DNA from: Bacteroidota bacterium
GTDB lineage: Bacteria; Bacteroidota; Bacteroidia; B-17B0; Aurantibacillaceae
Assembly: GCA_005800865.1 (NCBI GenBank)
Contig: SYEI01000187.1
Coordinates: 1-9,425 of the forward strand
DNA: 9,425 bases
Reading direction: 5' to 3'
Positions 1-6,785 of this stretch are shown here, in pieces (positions within the stretch are counted from its first letter, which is position 1; every line of letters starts with the position of its first letter). The translations under genes were made by a program, and so were the position numbers. The notes beneath the pieces were generated by a model. That model saw only the letters and a program-made list of their open reading frames with translations, was not told the DNA's origin and searched no databases.

Positions 1-1143
1 AAAATTAATTTTAGTATTGTAGCTATAATTTTTGTTTCTTACTATTCCATTGCATACGGTAAAGAGGGATTTAATTATCTTTTTATACCGATGATTATTT
101 TTTTAATATTTAATCTATTTGAGGCAAAAGAGAAATTAATCATGTGGATTTTAATATTATTTGCTTCACTTACATATTTTGTTGCATTATACGCTAATTA
201 CAATAGTCTTGAATACTACATCAACATTGAAAAATCATTTCGTGTAATGCAAGGAATTGTAAGTTTAATAGGTTATTTATCACTTACTATTATGTTTGGA
301 TTTTACAATTTCAAATTGATTATAAAAACCGAAAACAAATTATTGGCAGAAAAGGTTGCTATTGATGCTCAAAAAATAATTATCGAAAACGCCCATAAAG
401 AAATTACGGACAGTATTAATTACGCTAAGCGCTTACAACATGCAATCTTTCCGCCAACAGATTTTATTACAACAAATTTTCCAGAAAGTTTTATTTTATA
501 CAAACCTAAAGATATTGTTGCCGGCGATTTTTACTGGGCAGAAAAAATTGAAGATTTATTTTTTATTACCGCGGCTGATTGCACCGGACACGGAGTTCCA
601 GGAGCAATGGTTTCGGTAGTTTGTTCAATCGCATTAAACAGAACTGTAAATGAGTTTGGCGTAACCGACACAGGAAAAATACTCGACAAAACAAGAGAGC
701 TAGTTATTGACACATTTACAAAAAGCAATACCGAAGTGAAAGACGGAATGGACATTTCGCTGCTATGTATCGACAAGCAAAATCAAAAAATCTTTTGGAG
801 TGGTGCTAATAACCCGTTATGGTATATCCATGACAATGAATTAAAAGAAATAAAGGCCGACAAACAACCAATAGGGAAATCAGATTATCCTAAACCATTT
901 ACGACACATCAAATTGAATATAAAGCAGACACGACGTTTTATTTATTTACTGATGGTTTTGCCGATCAATTTGGAGGTGCAAAAGGTAAGAAATTTAAAT
1001 ACAAGCAGTTCTCAGACTTATTAGTAAACAATATAAATCTTACTCAACAACAACAAGCTGAAACCATCGACAAAGCATTTGAAGATTGGAAAGGCAATTT
1101 AGAACAAGTTGACGACGTTTGTGTAATTGGAATAAAAATATAG
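1..1143 (+). CDS. SpoIIE/PP2C-type serine phosphatase with N-terminal membrane region (5' end outside window)
   Basis: The reading frame is open from base 1 to the TAG at 1141-1143, so the first in-frame ATG (91) is probably internal and the gene is truncated by the window. The visible N-terminal part is hydrophobic, with about four membrane segments, the last ending near base 325. A charged, probably coiled-coil linker follows (about 330-450), carrying the ITDSINYAKRLQ signature that commonly precedes the catalytic domain in Bacteroidota. The phosphatase domain shows the PP2C metal-binding motifs; numbering from the ATG at 91, these are VAGDFYW (D146), AADCTGHGVPGAM (D163), KDGMDIS (D218/D221), LFTDGF (D288) and QVDDVCVIGI (D341/D342). 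All acidic metal ligands appear intact, so the enzyme is probably active. Family knowledge: such proteins dephosphorylate phosphoserine/threonine on regulatory partners such as anti-anti-sigma factors. The partner and input signal are not visible here. The membrane region could be the end of a 7TM-type sensor module, but too little is present to say. Confidence 0.92.
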   Translation, partial: KINFSIVAIIFVSYYSIAYGKEGFNYLFIPMIIFLIFNLFEAKEKLIMWILILFASLTYFVALYANYNSLEYYINIEKSFRVMQGIVSLIGYLSLTIMFGFYNFKLIIKTENKLLAEKVAIDAQKIIIENAHKEITDSINYAKRLQHAIFPPTDFITTNFPESFILYKPKDIVAGDFYWAEKIEDLFFITAADCTGHGVPGAMVSVVCSIALNRTVNEFGVTDTGKILDKTRELVIDTFTKSNTEVKDGMDISLLCIDKQNQKIFWSGANNPLWYIHDNELKEIKADKQPIGKSDYPKPFTTHQIEYKADTTFYLFTDGFADQFGGAKGKKFKYKQFSDLLVNNINLTQQQQAETIDKAFEDWKGNLEQVDDVCVIGIKI

Positions 1144-1564
1144 AAAGTAACCACCGTGAGTTATGGAACTCTAACAACACTTGCCAAGCCCATTTGCAAA
1201 ACGCACAAATCAGCCCTTCAATCCTAATTTTGCTTACGCTCTGGCAATTTTCCAAATTGCTAATAGGTGGCCGGAAAAACAAACTGAATTAAAAAAGTAC
1301 ATTGCTTTATCTTAAAAATAGAATAAAAGCCGAACCGTTAACACTCACTAAGGCAAAAGTTTGGCAGACATCAAAGCTTTTGCAAAAGCGGTCGCTCCGC
1401 GAAACGTATTTTCATTTTGCAAATGCCTAGAAACATAGTATCTTTATTTAAACGTTTCGGTAGACGAGTGTTCCAAAACCGCACAAGTTCTAGCTGCAAA
1501 CCGTTATACACAAGGACTTGACGAGTACCGACAAACTAAATCTTAAGACAAAAAAAATAAAATT
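1144..1564. other. Gene-free block rich in short inverted repeats
   Basis: No convincing coding frame crosses these 421 bases. Nested complementary pairs occur in 1151-1270: CCACC (1151-1155) with GGTGG (1266-1270), TTGCCA (1181-1186) with TGGCAA (1242-1247), and GCAAAA (1196-1201) with TTTTGC (1228-1233). A separate tight hairpin GCAATTT-tcc-AAATTGC lies at 1244-1260 and would compete with the second pair. Further on are a 14-bp perfect palindrome GCTTTTGCAAAAGC (1376-1389) and a GCGG-tcgct-CCGC hairpin (1388-1400). The octamer TTTGCAAA occurs three times (1193-1200, 1379-1386, 1416-1423). Two similar CCGTTA...CAC motifs begin near 1335 and 1501. The block could be a dispersed repeat, a cassette-like recombination remnant, a structured RNA or a decayed gene; the sequence alone does not decide. 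Confidence 0.55.
1376..1400. repeat. 14-bp palindrome overlapping a GC hairpin
   Basis: GCTTTTGCAAAAGC (1376-1389) is identical to its reverse complement. Its last two bases also start a short hairpin, GCGG (1388-1391), loop TCGCT, CCGC (1397-1400). No T-run follows on either strand, so it does not look like an intrinsic terminator. It is the most GC-rich spot in the surrounding non-coding block. Confidence 0.6.
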
Positions 1565-1750
1565 ATGGGGAGTAAAATTCGACAAATATTATTTGGAATT
1601 GTAATAATATTCATAGGACTTTTCTCGTTTGGTTATGCATTTGCTTATGTCTATACAGGAACTTCAGACGCTCTTTATCTTTTTCCAATTTTGATAATCA
1701 CGGTTGGTTTTATCATCTTGGTTAGAGGCTTCAAAACTAAAAAAAAGTAA
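1565..1750 (+). CDS. Small hypothetical protein with two membrane helices (61 aa)
   Basis: The frame starts at ATG 1565 after an A-rich leader (1549-1564), which is usual for Bacteroidota translation starts, and ends at TAA 1748-1750. The product has a short basic N-terminus (GSKIRQ), a hydrophobic helix at about residues 8-30, a short polar loop (YTGTSDAL), a second helix at about residues 37-54, and a basic tail (RGFKTKKK). Basic residues at both ends predict both termini in the cytoplasm with a hairpin across the inner membrane. I do not recognise the family. It stands alone between a non-coding block and a convergent operon. Helical periodicity, the charged ends and a sensible leader favour a real gene, but at this length chance cannot be excluded. 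Confidence 0.6.
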   Translation: MGSKIRQILFGIVIIFIGLFSFGYAFAYVYTGTSDALYLFPILIITVGFIILVRGFKTKKK

Positions 1751-1798
1751 GGAGTTAAACGTATCGACCATTGTGTAGAAACAGAAACATATAAATAA

Positions 1799-1826
1799 TT
1801 TTCTACTCGTTGCTTTCCGTAGAAAA
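1799..1826. repeat. 8-bp inverted repeat downstream of the small membrane-protein gene
   Basis: TTTTCTAC (1799-1806) and GTAGAAAA (1819-1826) are perfect complements around a 12-base spacer. The stem is AT-rich and no T-run follows it on the plus strand, so it is at best a weak terminator for the gene ending at 1750. A partial third copy of the arm (GTAGAAAC) lies near 1775. Confidence 0.4.
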
Positions 1827-1903
1827 GTTAATATAAATGTAGCTTCGTAATAGTTACCTTTTTATCGTCAGACATGTAAGCAATGTGTAAACTAAATACA
1901 AAC

Positions 1904-1947
1904 GCCTTTTAAAACAAAAAAGGCCAGAATTTCTTCTAGCCATTTTT
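1904..1947 (-). terminator. Intrinsic terminator of the M48/AIM24-family operon
   Basis: Read on the minus strand, GGCUAGAA, a GAAA tetraloop and UUCUGGCC form an eight-pair stem (plus-strand 1934-1941 and 1922-1929) with one G-U wobble, followed by six U (1916-1921) and further U-rich sequence. On the plus strand the wobble becomes a C-A mismatch, so the structure favours termination of minus-strand transcripts, beginning 24 bases after the stop of the last operon gene. A second inverted repeat, GCCTTTT (1904-1910) with AAAAGGC (1918-1924), overlaps the first and could help plus-strand transcripts end, making the site partly bidirectional between convergent genes. Confidence 0.85.
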
Positions 1948-1964
1948 AAATAATAATCCACTAT

Positions 1965-2654
1965 TTATCCTTTATTTTTTACTGGTCTAAATGGATTAAT
2001 CCAACTGATAAAAGGAGTGATTTTTCGTGTTTGAATCCACACTCTACCCTTTCCTTTAAAGTTACATACTAAACCTTCTCCCGAAAAGAATAAGGATTTG
2101 TATCCACCAATACGATTAATGGTGTAGGTTAAATCTTCTGTAAATGCAACAATATGACCTGTATCTACTACATAATCTCCTTCTACATCAATAGGAATAA
2201 TGCCGCCATAAGAGTTAAACCATAAATCGCCTTTGCCCGAGCATTTAATTAAAAAGAAACTTTCGCCTGAGAAAAAACCTTTGGTAAATCCTTGCCATTT
2301 AGTTTCTACTAACACCTCATCGCCTGAAGCAACAAAGGCGGTGTTTTGCAAATAAATCGTTTGATTATTTAAATACACATGTTCCATATCGCCTGGCGAT
2401 GCTGGTGCAATTTGAATTTCGGCATTGCCATTTTTTGCTGTAAACTCATTAATAAAAATAGATTCGCCAGATAAGAAACGTTTAAAGCCTCCTTTGAATT
2501 TAGTTTTCATTTCTAAGTTAGTATCCATCGATGCCATGGCAGCAGCTTCTACTTTTATCTTTTTTCCATTAGGAATTTTTACGGTTAAAAAACCATAATC
2601 GGGTTTGCAATCAAATTTAAAATCGAAACCTTCTGTTGTATTAGTTGTTTCCAT
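1965..2654 (-). CDS. AIM24/TIGR00266-family protein, third copy of the operon (229 aa)
   Basis: This is a beta-rich, cytoplasmic-looking protein without signal peptide or membrane helix. Family hallmarks are PGDME (residues 87-91), VVDTGHIVAF (162-171) and SGEGLVCNFKGKGRVWIQTR (191-210). The phrase SGE-S/G-hydrophobic occurs three times (62, 129, 191) at spacings of 67 and 62 residues, suggesting three internal beta-repeats. Family knowledge: AIM24-like domains belong to the TRAP-like fold and include yeast mitochondrial Aim24; the bacterial molecular function is not established. The ATG lies 2 bp after the stop of the upstream gene, so it is the last gene of a tight operon ending at the 1916-1947 terminator. 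The C-terminal tail (ITPFISWINPFRPVKNKG) is hydrophobic then basic and could touch a membrane; that is inference. Confidence 0.9.
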   Translation of the reverse strand: METTNTTEGFDFKFDCKPDYGFLTVKIPNGKKIKVEAAAMASMDTNLEMKTKFKGGFKRFLSGESIFINEFTAKNGNAEIQIAPASPGDMEHVYLNNQTIYLQNTAFVASGDEVLVETKWQGFTKGFFSGESFFLIKCSGKGDLWFNSYGGIIPIDVEGDYVVDTGHIVAFTEDLTYTINRIGGYKSLFFSGEGLVCNFKGKGRVWIQTRKITPFISWINPFRPVKNKG

Positions 2655-2656
2655 GA

Positions 2657-3370
2657 TTATCTTGGTTTAAGTTTAGGTCCAAGTGCTGAACCAAATGATG
2701 ATGAATTATGTGATTGCACCCAAACGATGCCCTTTCCTTTAAATTTACATACTAAGCCTTCGCCGCCAAGTATTGAGCTCATCCAGCTTTTTCCTGCTTT
2801 GGTTAAGCTAAATGCTAAGGTTTCTTCAAAAGCCACAATGTGGCCAGTGTCCACAATATGTTCGCCATTAACTTGAATTTGATAAATCGCTCCAAATGAA
2901 TTAAAAATAACCGTGCCTTGCCCAGATGCTTTTACCCAAAACAAATTTTCTTTAGATACTAAATTTTTAAAACCTTGCCAGCTTGCATCTATACTAACGT
3001 TTTCGGTACATGCTACAAAAGAACCACCTTGAATAATTAAATTTTCTCCGTGTAATTCTTTTAGTTCCATATCGCCAATATGCGTAGTTCCTAACCATAA
3101 TTTTCCGCCTTCGGCTGGAGCCACATAATGGTTTAAAAAGAAATTCTCTCCCGATACTAATCTTTTTAATCCTTTCATGATTCCGCCCGACTTTCTTTGT
3201 TGCGTGCTGGTTGTCATTTGAATAGCCGTTGATTTTGCAATCATGGAACCGCCTTCTGCTGTTATTTTTTGTCCTGGCTTCAGGGTAATTTCTGCCGCTG
3301 TTGCTCCTGGTCGTAATTGAAATTTAACGTCCAGCTGACTTGTAGTTGATGTTTGAATCGTATTTTCCAT
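2657..3370 (-). CDS. AIM24/TIGR00266-family protein, second copy of the operon (237 aa)
   Basis: This paralogue shares the family core with its neighbours: IGDME (residues 98-102), HIVDTGHIVAF (171-181) and GGEGLVCKFKGKGIVWVQS (202-220). The three repeat motifs are SGENFF (73), SKENLF (139) and GGEGLV (202); the middle one has lysine instead of glycine. It has a longer N-terminus with a Thr/Ser/Gln-rich start (about residues 4-12) and a polar insertion near residues 52-62 (TMS-like and basic: STQQRKSGG), both absent from the other copies. There is no signal peptide or clear membrane helix. It starts 2 bp after the stop of the preceding gene and ends 2 bp before the next start. Its divergence suggests a distinct role rather than a recent duplication. 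Function beyond the family name is unknown. Confidence 0.9.
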   Translation of the reverse strand: MENTIQTSTTSQLDVKFQLRPGATAAEITLKPGQKITAEGGSMIAKSTAIQMTTSTQQRKSGGIMKGLKRLVSGENFFLNHYVAPAEGGKLWLGTTHIGDMELKELHGENLIIQGGSFVACTENVSIDASWQGFKNLVSKENLFWVKASGQGTVIFNSFGAIYQIQVNGEHIVDTGHIVAFEETLAFSLTKAGKSWMSSILGGEGLVCKFKGKGIVWVQSHNSSSFGSALGPKLKPR

Positions 3371-3372
3371 AA

Positions 3373-4032
3373 TTATAAATGTCTATTCACCCATGATGCT
3401 AAGCCCGATAGGTTTCTTGTTTGTAAATAAATTTTTCCGTTGCCAGTAACCTTTGTCACAAAACCCTCGCCACTAGTAATACTACCAATGATGCCATTTG
3501 ATAATTTTGGTTTTAATTGCATGTGCTTTTCGTAGCCAACCAAGTGACCCGAGTCAACAATGTATTCGCCTTTAATTTCTTTTTCTACAATACCACCGTA
3601 AGCACCAAAATAAACTTTGCCAGTTCCGCTCACAACTAATTTAAATAAGCCTTCGCCACCAATTAAAGAACCAAAACCTGCCCAACGTAAGCCAAGCTTT
3701 ACGCCTGGTTCACAAGCAACGTAAGCGCCGCCTTCTAAACAATACGATTCGTTGTTTAAGATTTTACATTCCATATCGCCTGGGGTTGCCTGAACTAAGG
3801 TTAGCTTTAATGGGGCGTTTGTATTATTTGTGAAGTGATTTACAAACATACTTTCACTACCCAAAAATTTCTTTAGTAGTCCTGAAAAAAATCCTCCACT
3901 AAACTTAGCGGTCATGTCTAAATCTGCCGACATGGTTGCCATCGCATCTGCTTCGGCAATAATTGTTTCGCCTGGCGCTAACTCTACATCGAGGTAGGCA
4001 AATGCTGGCTTTGCTTCTATTTTTACGTTCAT
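3373..4032 (-). CDS. AIM24/TIGR00266-family protein, first copy of the operon (219 aa)
   Basis: The shortest of the three paralogues, with almost no N-terminal extension before the first beta-strands (MNVKIEAKPAFAYLDVELAP). Core motifs are PGDME (residues 84-88), YIVDSGHLVGYE (157-168; Ser and Leu where the siblings have Thr and Ile) and SGEGFVTKVTGNGKIYLQTR (187-206). The three internal repeat motifs are GSESMF (58), GGEGLF (125) and SGEGFV (187). A glycine/phenylalanine-rich stretch (SGGFFSGLLKKFLG, 45-58) is partly hydrophobic and might bind lipid or another subunit. The start lies 1 bp after the stop of the M48 peptidase gene, so the two are very likely co-transcribed and perhaps translationally coupled. 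It resembles the last copy somewhat more than the middle one in its first third. Confidence 0.9.
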   Translation of the reverse strand: MNVKIEAKPAFAYLDVELAPGETIIAEADAMATMSADLDMTAKFSGGFFSGLLKKFLGSESMFVNHFTNNTNAPLKLTLVQATPGDMECKILNNESYCLEGGAYVACEPGVKLGLRWAGFGSLIGGEGLFKLVVSGTGKVYFGAYGGIVEKEIKGEYIVDSGHLVGYEKHMQLKPKLSNGIIGSITSGEGFVTKVTGNGKIYLQTRNLSGLASWVNRHL

Positions 4033-4033
4033 A

Positions 4034-5134
4034 TTATTTATGGATGATTAGTTTATACTGATTGAAGTCCTCTTTGATAGGTGCTATTTTTACTTTTTTA
4101 TCTTTTAATATTTTTTTAAGATGCTCTATTCTATCTTCGGTAGCCGGATGTGTAGACATAAACGATAAATAGCCTTCTATTTTTTTACTAGAATATTCTT
4201 CTTGTAGTGTTTTAAAAAAAGAAATCAATCCTTCTGGATTTACACCCGCCGCAATTAAATAATCTAAGCCTGTTTCATCTGCTTCTGTTTCAAAATCTCT
4301 ACTGTTAGATAATGAAGCTAAATCGCCACCCATATTAATAAGTGTTCCTGATAGGGCAGTAATATCACCAACTAAAGATGAAATAATCACATACAGTCCT
4401 AAATTATTAATCACTCCACGTATATGATGACGGCGAGTAACATGCGCTAGTTCGTGGCTTACCACACCTAACACTTCTTCCCAAGATTTTGCGTTTTCAA
4501 TTAAACCTGTTTGAATAACCACTTTACCGCCAGGCAATGCAAAGGCGTTAATGGTTGGATCTTTAATAAAATAAAATTCGATTTTAGTGCCGTCTTTTTC
4601 AATTTGTTTAATGAGTGGAGAAGCCACTCTGATGAGTTCACTCTTTAAAGAATCGTTTTCTACAAAATCGTATTGCAAAGTCATGGTTTGAAATAATTTA
4701 TCTCCCATTTTTTGCTCCCAGTCAATAGGTACTTTTTTAGCTAAGCCTTCTACCAAAACATCTTTCAAAAAAAACAAGGAAACAATGATGGAAATAAAAA
4801 TAGCTACTATAATCCCAAGGCTAATAAGGATTCCACGTCTTGCTTTTTTTACCACTTTTATTTGAGAGGCAAAATCAGCATGATCTTTAATAGCAGGTTC
4901 TTTCAATATCTTTTTATCGCTTGTGTAAAAAGAAAGGTTGGAGTTTCTTTTGTCGGCAAAAAACACTAACTCTTTGTTGTTTCCGCCAACGGTTATCTCT
5001 AAATTTGAAAAGGTGATTTCGTGCGACTTGTTTTCATTAGTAAATAAAATCGAAAATGATTTTACTTCAATACTGCCCGATTCGCGATTAAATCCTGCGT
5101 TTGAATCAATAAGTATGGCTTGATAAGTTGACAT
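4034..5134 (-). CDS. M48-family zinc metallopeptidase with N-terminal domain and one membrane anchor (366 aa)
   Basis: The catalytic zinc motif HELAH is at residues 227-231 (ligands H227 and H231, catalytic E228). The third ligand is probably E282 in FETEADETGLDYL, which fits the M48 ExxAD pattern. Other M48 features are NAFALPGGKVVIQTGLI (196-212) and STHPATEDRI (327-336). Residues 1-95 form a polar, beta-rich domain that is not the peptidase, resembling the small N-terminal domain seen in some membrane M48 proteins. A single membrane helix (about 101-123) follows the basic KKARR, so the positive-inside rule puts the N-terminal domain in the cytoplasm and the peptidase in the periplasm. Family knowledge: relatives such as HtpX, LoiP and BepA take part in membrane and envelope protein quality control. 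It is the first gene of the tight unit with three AIM24-family genes. The substrate is unknown. Confidence 0.92.
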   Translation of the reverse strand: MSTYQAILIDSNAGFNRESGSIEVKSFSILFTNENKSHEITFSNLEITVGGNNKELVFFADKRNSNLSFYTSDKKILKEPAIKDHADFASQIKVVKKARRGILISLGIIVAIFISIIVSLFFLKDVLVEGLAKKVPIDWEQKMGDKLFQTMTLQYDFVENDSLKSELIRVASPLIKQIEKDGTKIEFYFIKDPTINAFALPGGKVVIQTGLIENAKSWEEVLGVVSHELAHVTRRHHIRGVINNLGLYVIISSLVGDITALSGTLINMGGDLASLSNSRDFETEADETGLDYLIAAGVNPEGLISFFKTLQEEYSSKKIEGYLSFMSTHPATEDRIEHLKKILKDKKVKIAPIKEDFNQYKLIIHK

Positions 5135-5159
5135 GGAGGCTAGTTTTTGCTAACCTAAT

Positions 5160-5172
5160 ATATAACTTATAT
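5160..5172. promoter_or_regulatory. 13-bp palindrome upstream of the M48 gene (possible operator)
   Basis: ATATAACTTATAT is a perfect odd palindrome centred on 5166, 26-38 bp upstream of the M48 start in the 72-bp gap after the ATPase gene. Its position suits an operator or part of a promoter for the M48/AIM24 operon. It is very AT-rich, so chance is a real alternative. I found no clear Bacteroidota -33/-7 promoter pair here. Confidence 0.25.
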
Positions 5173-5206
5173 TGACACCTTGGTTTAAAAAATGATTAAC
5201 AAAACA

Positions 5207-6766
5207 TTAAAACCAACTTCCTTTTTTCTTTTTGCCACCTAATCCTAAAACACCTAACAGCCCTCGAGCCACTTCTTTCATCACCGTTCTACCAACCTGA
5301 CGAACCATGGTGTTTTCAGAAATTTTTTCGATAGTAGATTTTTCTTCTTTGGCAGATTTTTTCTTAGTCTTAGTTTCAGGTGTTGAGTCTGTTGAAGCAT
5401 TCTCTTCTGCAGCAGCTTTTAGTTTTGCATTTAATATTTCGAAGGCACTTTCTCTATCAATCACTTCATTGTATTTTGGTGCAATGCTACTAGCCGAAAC
5501 AATTTGCTGAATTTCGTCAGAAGTCAATACACCTATCCTACTCATTGGTGCTCGCAAATGTGTTGCGGCTAATGGTGTTGGAATACCTTTTTCGTTAAGT
5601 GCTGTTATTAAGGCTTGGCCAATTCCAATACTAGTAAGCAGTTCATCGGTTTTATAAAATTCGGAAATAGGATAATTCTCTGCAGTTTTTCTAATCGCTT
5701 TTCTATCCTTTTCGGTAAAGGCTCTTAGGGCGTGCTGCACTTTTAAACCTAGTTGCGATAATACAGCTTCAGGAATATCATAAGGGTTTTGTGTACAGAA
5801 ATAAATGCCCACTCCTTTACTTCTAATTAGTTTAATAATCGATTCTATTTGATCTAATAAAGCATCTGAAGCTTCTTTAAAAATTAAATGTGCTTCGTCA
5901 ATAAAAATACACAACTTAGGTTTTTCAACATCACCAGCCTCTGGAAAAGTTTGATAAACCTCAGCCAATAAACACAACATAAACGTGGAGAATAATTTTG
6001 GCTTATCTTGAATGTCCACCAAACGAATAATAGAAGCGATGCCTCTGCCGTATGCGTCTAATCGAACTAAATCAGTTACTTCAAACGAACGTTCTCCAAA
6101 AAACACATCCGCTCCTTGCGATTCTAGTTCGATGATGGCTCTTAATATTGTTCCAACCGATGCAGTAGAAACGTTACCATAATTTTTTTGAATGTCTTCT
6201 TTTCCTTCGTTCGTTAAGTGATTTAATAAACTCTTAAAATCTTTTAAATCAACTAGTGGTAATTTTTTGTCGTCGGCATATTTAAAGATGATAGCAACTA
6301 TGCCACTTTGCGTGTCATTTAAATCTAATACTTTCGAAAACAATACTGGCCCAAACTCACTTACGGTAGCTCTTAATTTGGCCCCATTCTCTTTTGATAG
6401 CGTTAAAAACTCAACACTACTAGCATTGGGTACAAATGGCATTCCAATAGCGGTGTGTCGTTCTTCAATTTTTGGATTTGACACGCCTGCTTTTGCAATC
6501 CCACTTAAATCTCCTTTTAAATCCATCATCAACACGGGAATGCCTTTCGCACACATGTTTTCAGCAATAATTTGCAACGTTACGGTTTTACCAGTTCCTG
6601 TAGCTCCAGCAATTAATCCGTGACGGTTTAATGTTTTTAAGGGCAATTTTATTTGAGCTTCTTTTTGAGGAACACCATCTAACAAGGCAGCGCCTAAAAC
6701 AATAAAATCTCCTTTGGTAGTATAACCATCATTAATGCTTTGTATAAATTTTACTGAATCTGCCAT
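5207..6766 (-). CDS. HerA-like ATPase, DUF853/YjgR family (519 aa)
   Basis: A RecA-type P-loop ATPase of the HerA/FtsK group. Walker A is GATGTGKT (residues 54-61), Walker B is CIFIDEAH (286-293), and a conserved FCTQNPYDIP segment (323-332) follows as sensor region. The MDLKGDLSGIA motif (81-91) and the LGLKVQHALRAFTEKDRKAI stretch (340-359) are typical of the DUF853/YjgR subfamily. The length is near that of E. coli YjgR (about 500 residues). An Ala/Glu/Lys-rich low-complexity linker (about 447-480) leads to the usual family C-terminus with ARGLLGVLGLGG and a basic GKKKKGSWF end. There is no signal peptide, so it is cytoplasmic. Family knowledge: HerA proteins form hexameric DNA translocases, but the role of YjgR-type members is poorly defined. 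The M48 gene lies 72 bp downstream with no visible terminator between them. Confidence 0.93.
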   Translation of the reverse strand: MADSVKFIQSINDGYTTKGDFIVLGAALLDGVPQKEAQIKLPLKTLNRHGLIAGATGTGKTVTLQIIAENMCAKGIPVLMMDLKGDLSGIAKAGVSNPKIEERHTAIGMPFVPNASSVEFLTLSKENGAKLRATVSEFGPVLFSKVLDLNDTQSGIVAIIFKYADDKKLPLVDLKDFKSLLNHLTNEGKEDIQKNYGNVSTASVGTILRAIIELESQGADVFFGERSFEVTDLVRLDAYGRGIASIIRLVDIQDKPKLFSTFMLCLLAEVYQTFPEAGDVEKPKLCIFIDEAHLIFKEASDALLDQIESIIKLIRSKGVGIYFCTQNPYDIPEAVLSQLGLKVQHALRAFTEKDRKAIRKTAENYPISEFYKTDELLTSIGIGQALITALNEKGIPTPLAATHLRAPMSRIGVLTSDEIQQIVSASSIAPKYNEVIDRESAFEILNAKLKAAAEENASTDSTPETKTKKKSAKEEKSTIEKISENTMVRQVGRTVMKEVARGLLGVLGLGGKKKKGSWF

Positions 6767-6773
6767 GTTATAA

Positions 6774-6785
6774 TTTTACGTAAAA
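6774..6785. promoter_or_regulatory. 12-bp palindrome just upstream of the ATPase gene
   Basis: TTTTACGTAAAA is a perfect palindrome whose near edge is 7 bp from the ATPase start codon. It lies between that start and the terminator of the upstream surface-protein gene, so any promoter for the ATPase must sit within or very near it, or the ATPase depends on readthrough. It could be a repressor site, but there is only one copy and it is AT-rich. Confidence 0.3.

Noticed and set aside
1040..1282. Minus-strand open frame of 80 codons
   Set aside because: It overlaps the conserved end of the phosphatase domain and then runs into the repeat-rich spacer; its product has no domain-like pattern.
1423..1521. 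Plus-strand frame of 32 codons in the non-coding block
   Set aside because: It is short, Arg/Ser-rich, lacks a leader like those of its neighbours, and runs through the repeat motifs.
1144..1760. Integron attC sites flanking a gene cassette
   Set aside because: A GTTAAAC core-like match at 1754-1760 and a CTAACAAC stretch near 1172 are present, but no properly paired RYYYAAC/GTTRRRY cores bracket a hairpin.
1799..1826. Rho-independent terminator for the small membrane-protein gene
   Set aside because: The stem is AT-rich with a 12-base loop and no T-run on the plus strand, so it is kept only as an inverted repeat.
5173..5178. TTGACA promoter -35 box on the plus strand
   Set aside because: No matching -10 box follows at a suitable distance, no plus-strand gene lies downstream, and Bacteroidota use a different promoter consensus.
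6267..6623. Plus-strand frame of 118 codons inside the ATPase gene
   Set aside because: It is antisense to the Walker A region of a clearly conserved ATPase and has no recognisable features of its own.
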